Assembly (NCBI GenBank): GCA_030950825.1
Contig: JAUZQT010000011.1
Coordinates: 1 to 5,232, forward strand
DNA length: 5,232 bases
DNA from: Mariprofundaceae bacterium
GTDB lineage: Bacteria > Pseudomonadota > Zetaproteobacteria > Mariprofundales > Mariprofundaceae
Direction of reading: 5' to 3'
Part shown: positions 5,104 to 5,232 of the stretch, in pieces
Numbering within the stretch: position 1 is the first letter of the stretch
Layout: each line of letters begins with the position of its first letter
Program-made: the position numbers and the translations under genes
Notes under the pieces: model-generated
Seen by the model: the letters and a program-made list of their open reading frames with translations, nothing else
Databases searched by the model: none
Told to the model about the DNA's origin: nothing

Positions 5104-5132
5104 CACAGTGATTCATGAATAATTCGGGCTAA

Positions 5133-5232
5133 TTGGGCAACATGGATATTACCGATCCAAATCAGGCGTGGTGCACTGATATTACATACATTCGTTTATC
5201 TGACAGCAGTAATGGACTGGCACAGTCGCTTT
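5133..5232 (+). pseudogene. IS3-family transposase remnant (start of DDE domain, frameshifted; runs off the right edge)
   Basis: From 5133 the frame reads LGNMDITDPNQAWCTDITYI (to 5192), which matches the beginning of the rve integrase core of IS3-family OrfB transposases. The D in TDITYI is the first catalytic aspartate. After a single leftover base (5193), the next frame reads VYLTAVMDWHSRF (5194-5232), the following conserved block. In intact proteins about six residues, usually ending GF, lie between TYI and VYL. The sequence therefore fits a deletion of about 17 nt that shifts the frame. In-frame TAA at 5130-5132 and the lack of any recognisable transposase sequence upstream show that the 5' part is also missing. 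The element is inactive. Without the sequence to the right I cannot say how much of the 3' part or which terminal repeat remains. Confidence 0.85.

Noticed and set aside
4774..5118. 114-codon plus-strand ORF across the helicase end
   Set aside because: It is a shifted frame of the Gly/Arg-rich helicase tail running on into intergenic sequence. The Val-rich peptide is a by-product of GGT and CGT codons.

Overview
This is a bacterial chromosome segment, most likely from a proteobacterium (Pseudomonadota). The core is the gammaproteobacteria-like order ZapB-like coiled-coil gene, zapA, 6S RNA (ssrS), fau, followed by a YmdB-family phosphodiesterase gene and a DeaD/CsdA-type RNA helicase gene. 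The first four are typical of Gammaproteobacteria. A YmdB (TIGR00282) gene directly behind fau is, from memory, more typical of Alphaproteobacteria and some deeper branches. I therefore leave the class open: gamma, or a neighbouring lineage such as Zetaproteobacteria. Base composition looks moderate, slightly AT-leaning by eye.

Layout: positions 1-420 (minus strand) hold the N-terminal 140 codons of an AAA_14/DUF4143-type P-loop ATPase whose remainder lies outside the window. A divergent intergenic region (421-672) carries an imperfect 16-bp palindrome, an 11-bp direct repeat around a CTGCA/TGCAG palindrome, and a sigma70-like promoter placed so close to the next gene that the transcript could be leaderless. 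Positions 673-1253 encode two small overlapping division genes, the ZapB-like protein and ZapA. 6S RNA (about 1241-1416) starts inside the end of zapA and finishes in a terminator-like stem and U tract. Then come fau (1503-2081) and the ymdB-like gene (2066-2866), which overlap and are probably translationally coupled.

About 200 nt without a gene (2867-3068) contains a candidate promoter and a leader made of consecutive small hairpins, two of which have mutually exclusive pairing options, one involving the ribosome binding site. It precedes the DEAD-box helicase gene (3069-4967). The right end (about 5133-5232) is a decayed IS3-family transposase: its DDE-domain start is readable in two frames joined across an apparent deletion of about 17 nt. 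A 41-codon minus-strand ORF (4978-5103) lies between helicase and transposase remnant and is only weakly supported.

The core cluster links division (Z-ring bundling), global control of RNA polymerase in stationary phase (6S RNA), folate salvage (Fau), RNA or cyclic nucleotide metabolism (YmdB-like) and RNA remodelling (DeaD). The flanks, an AAA ATPase of a frequently mobile family on the left and an IS remnant on the right, look like accessory DNA. I found no clearly new system. The most promising unexplained element is the structured leader of the helicase gene.
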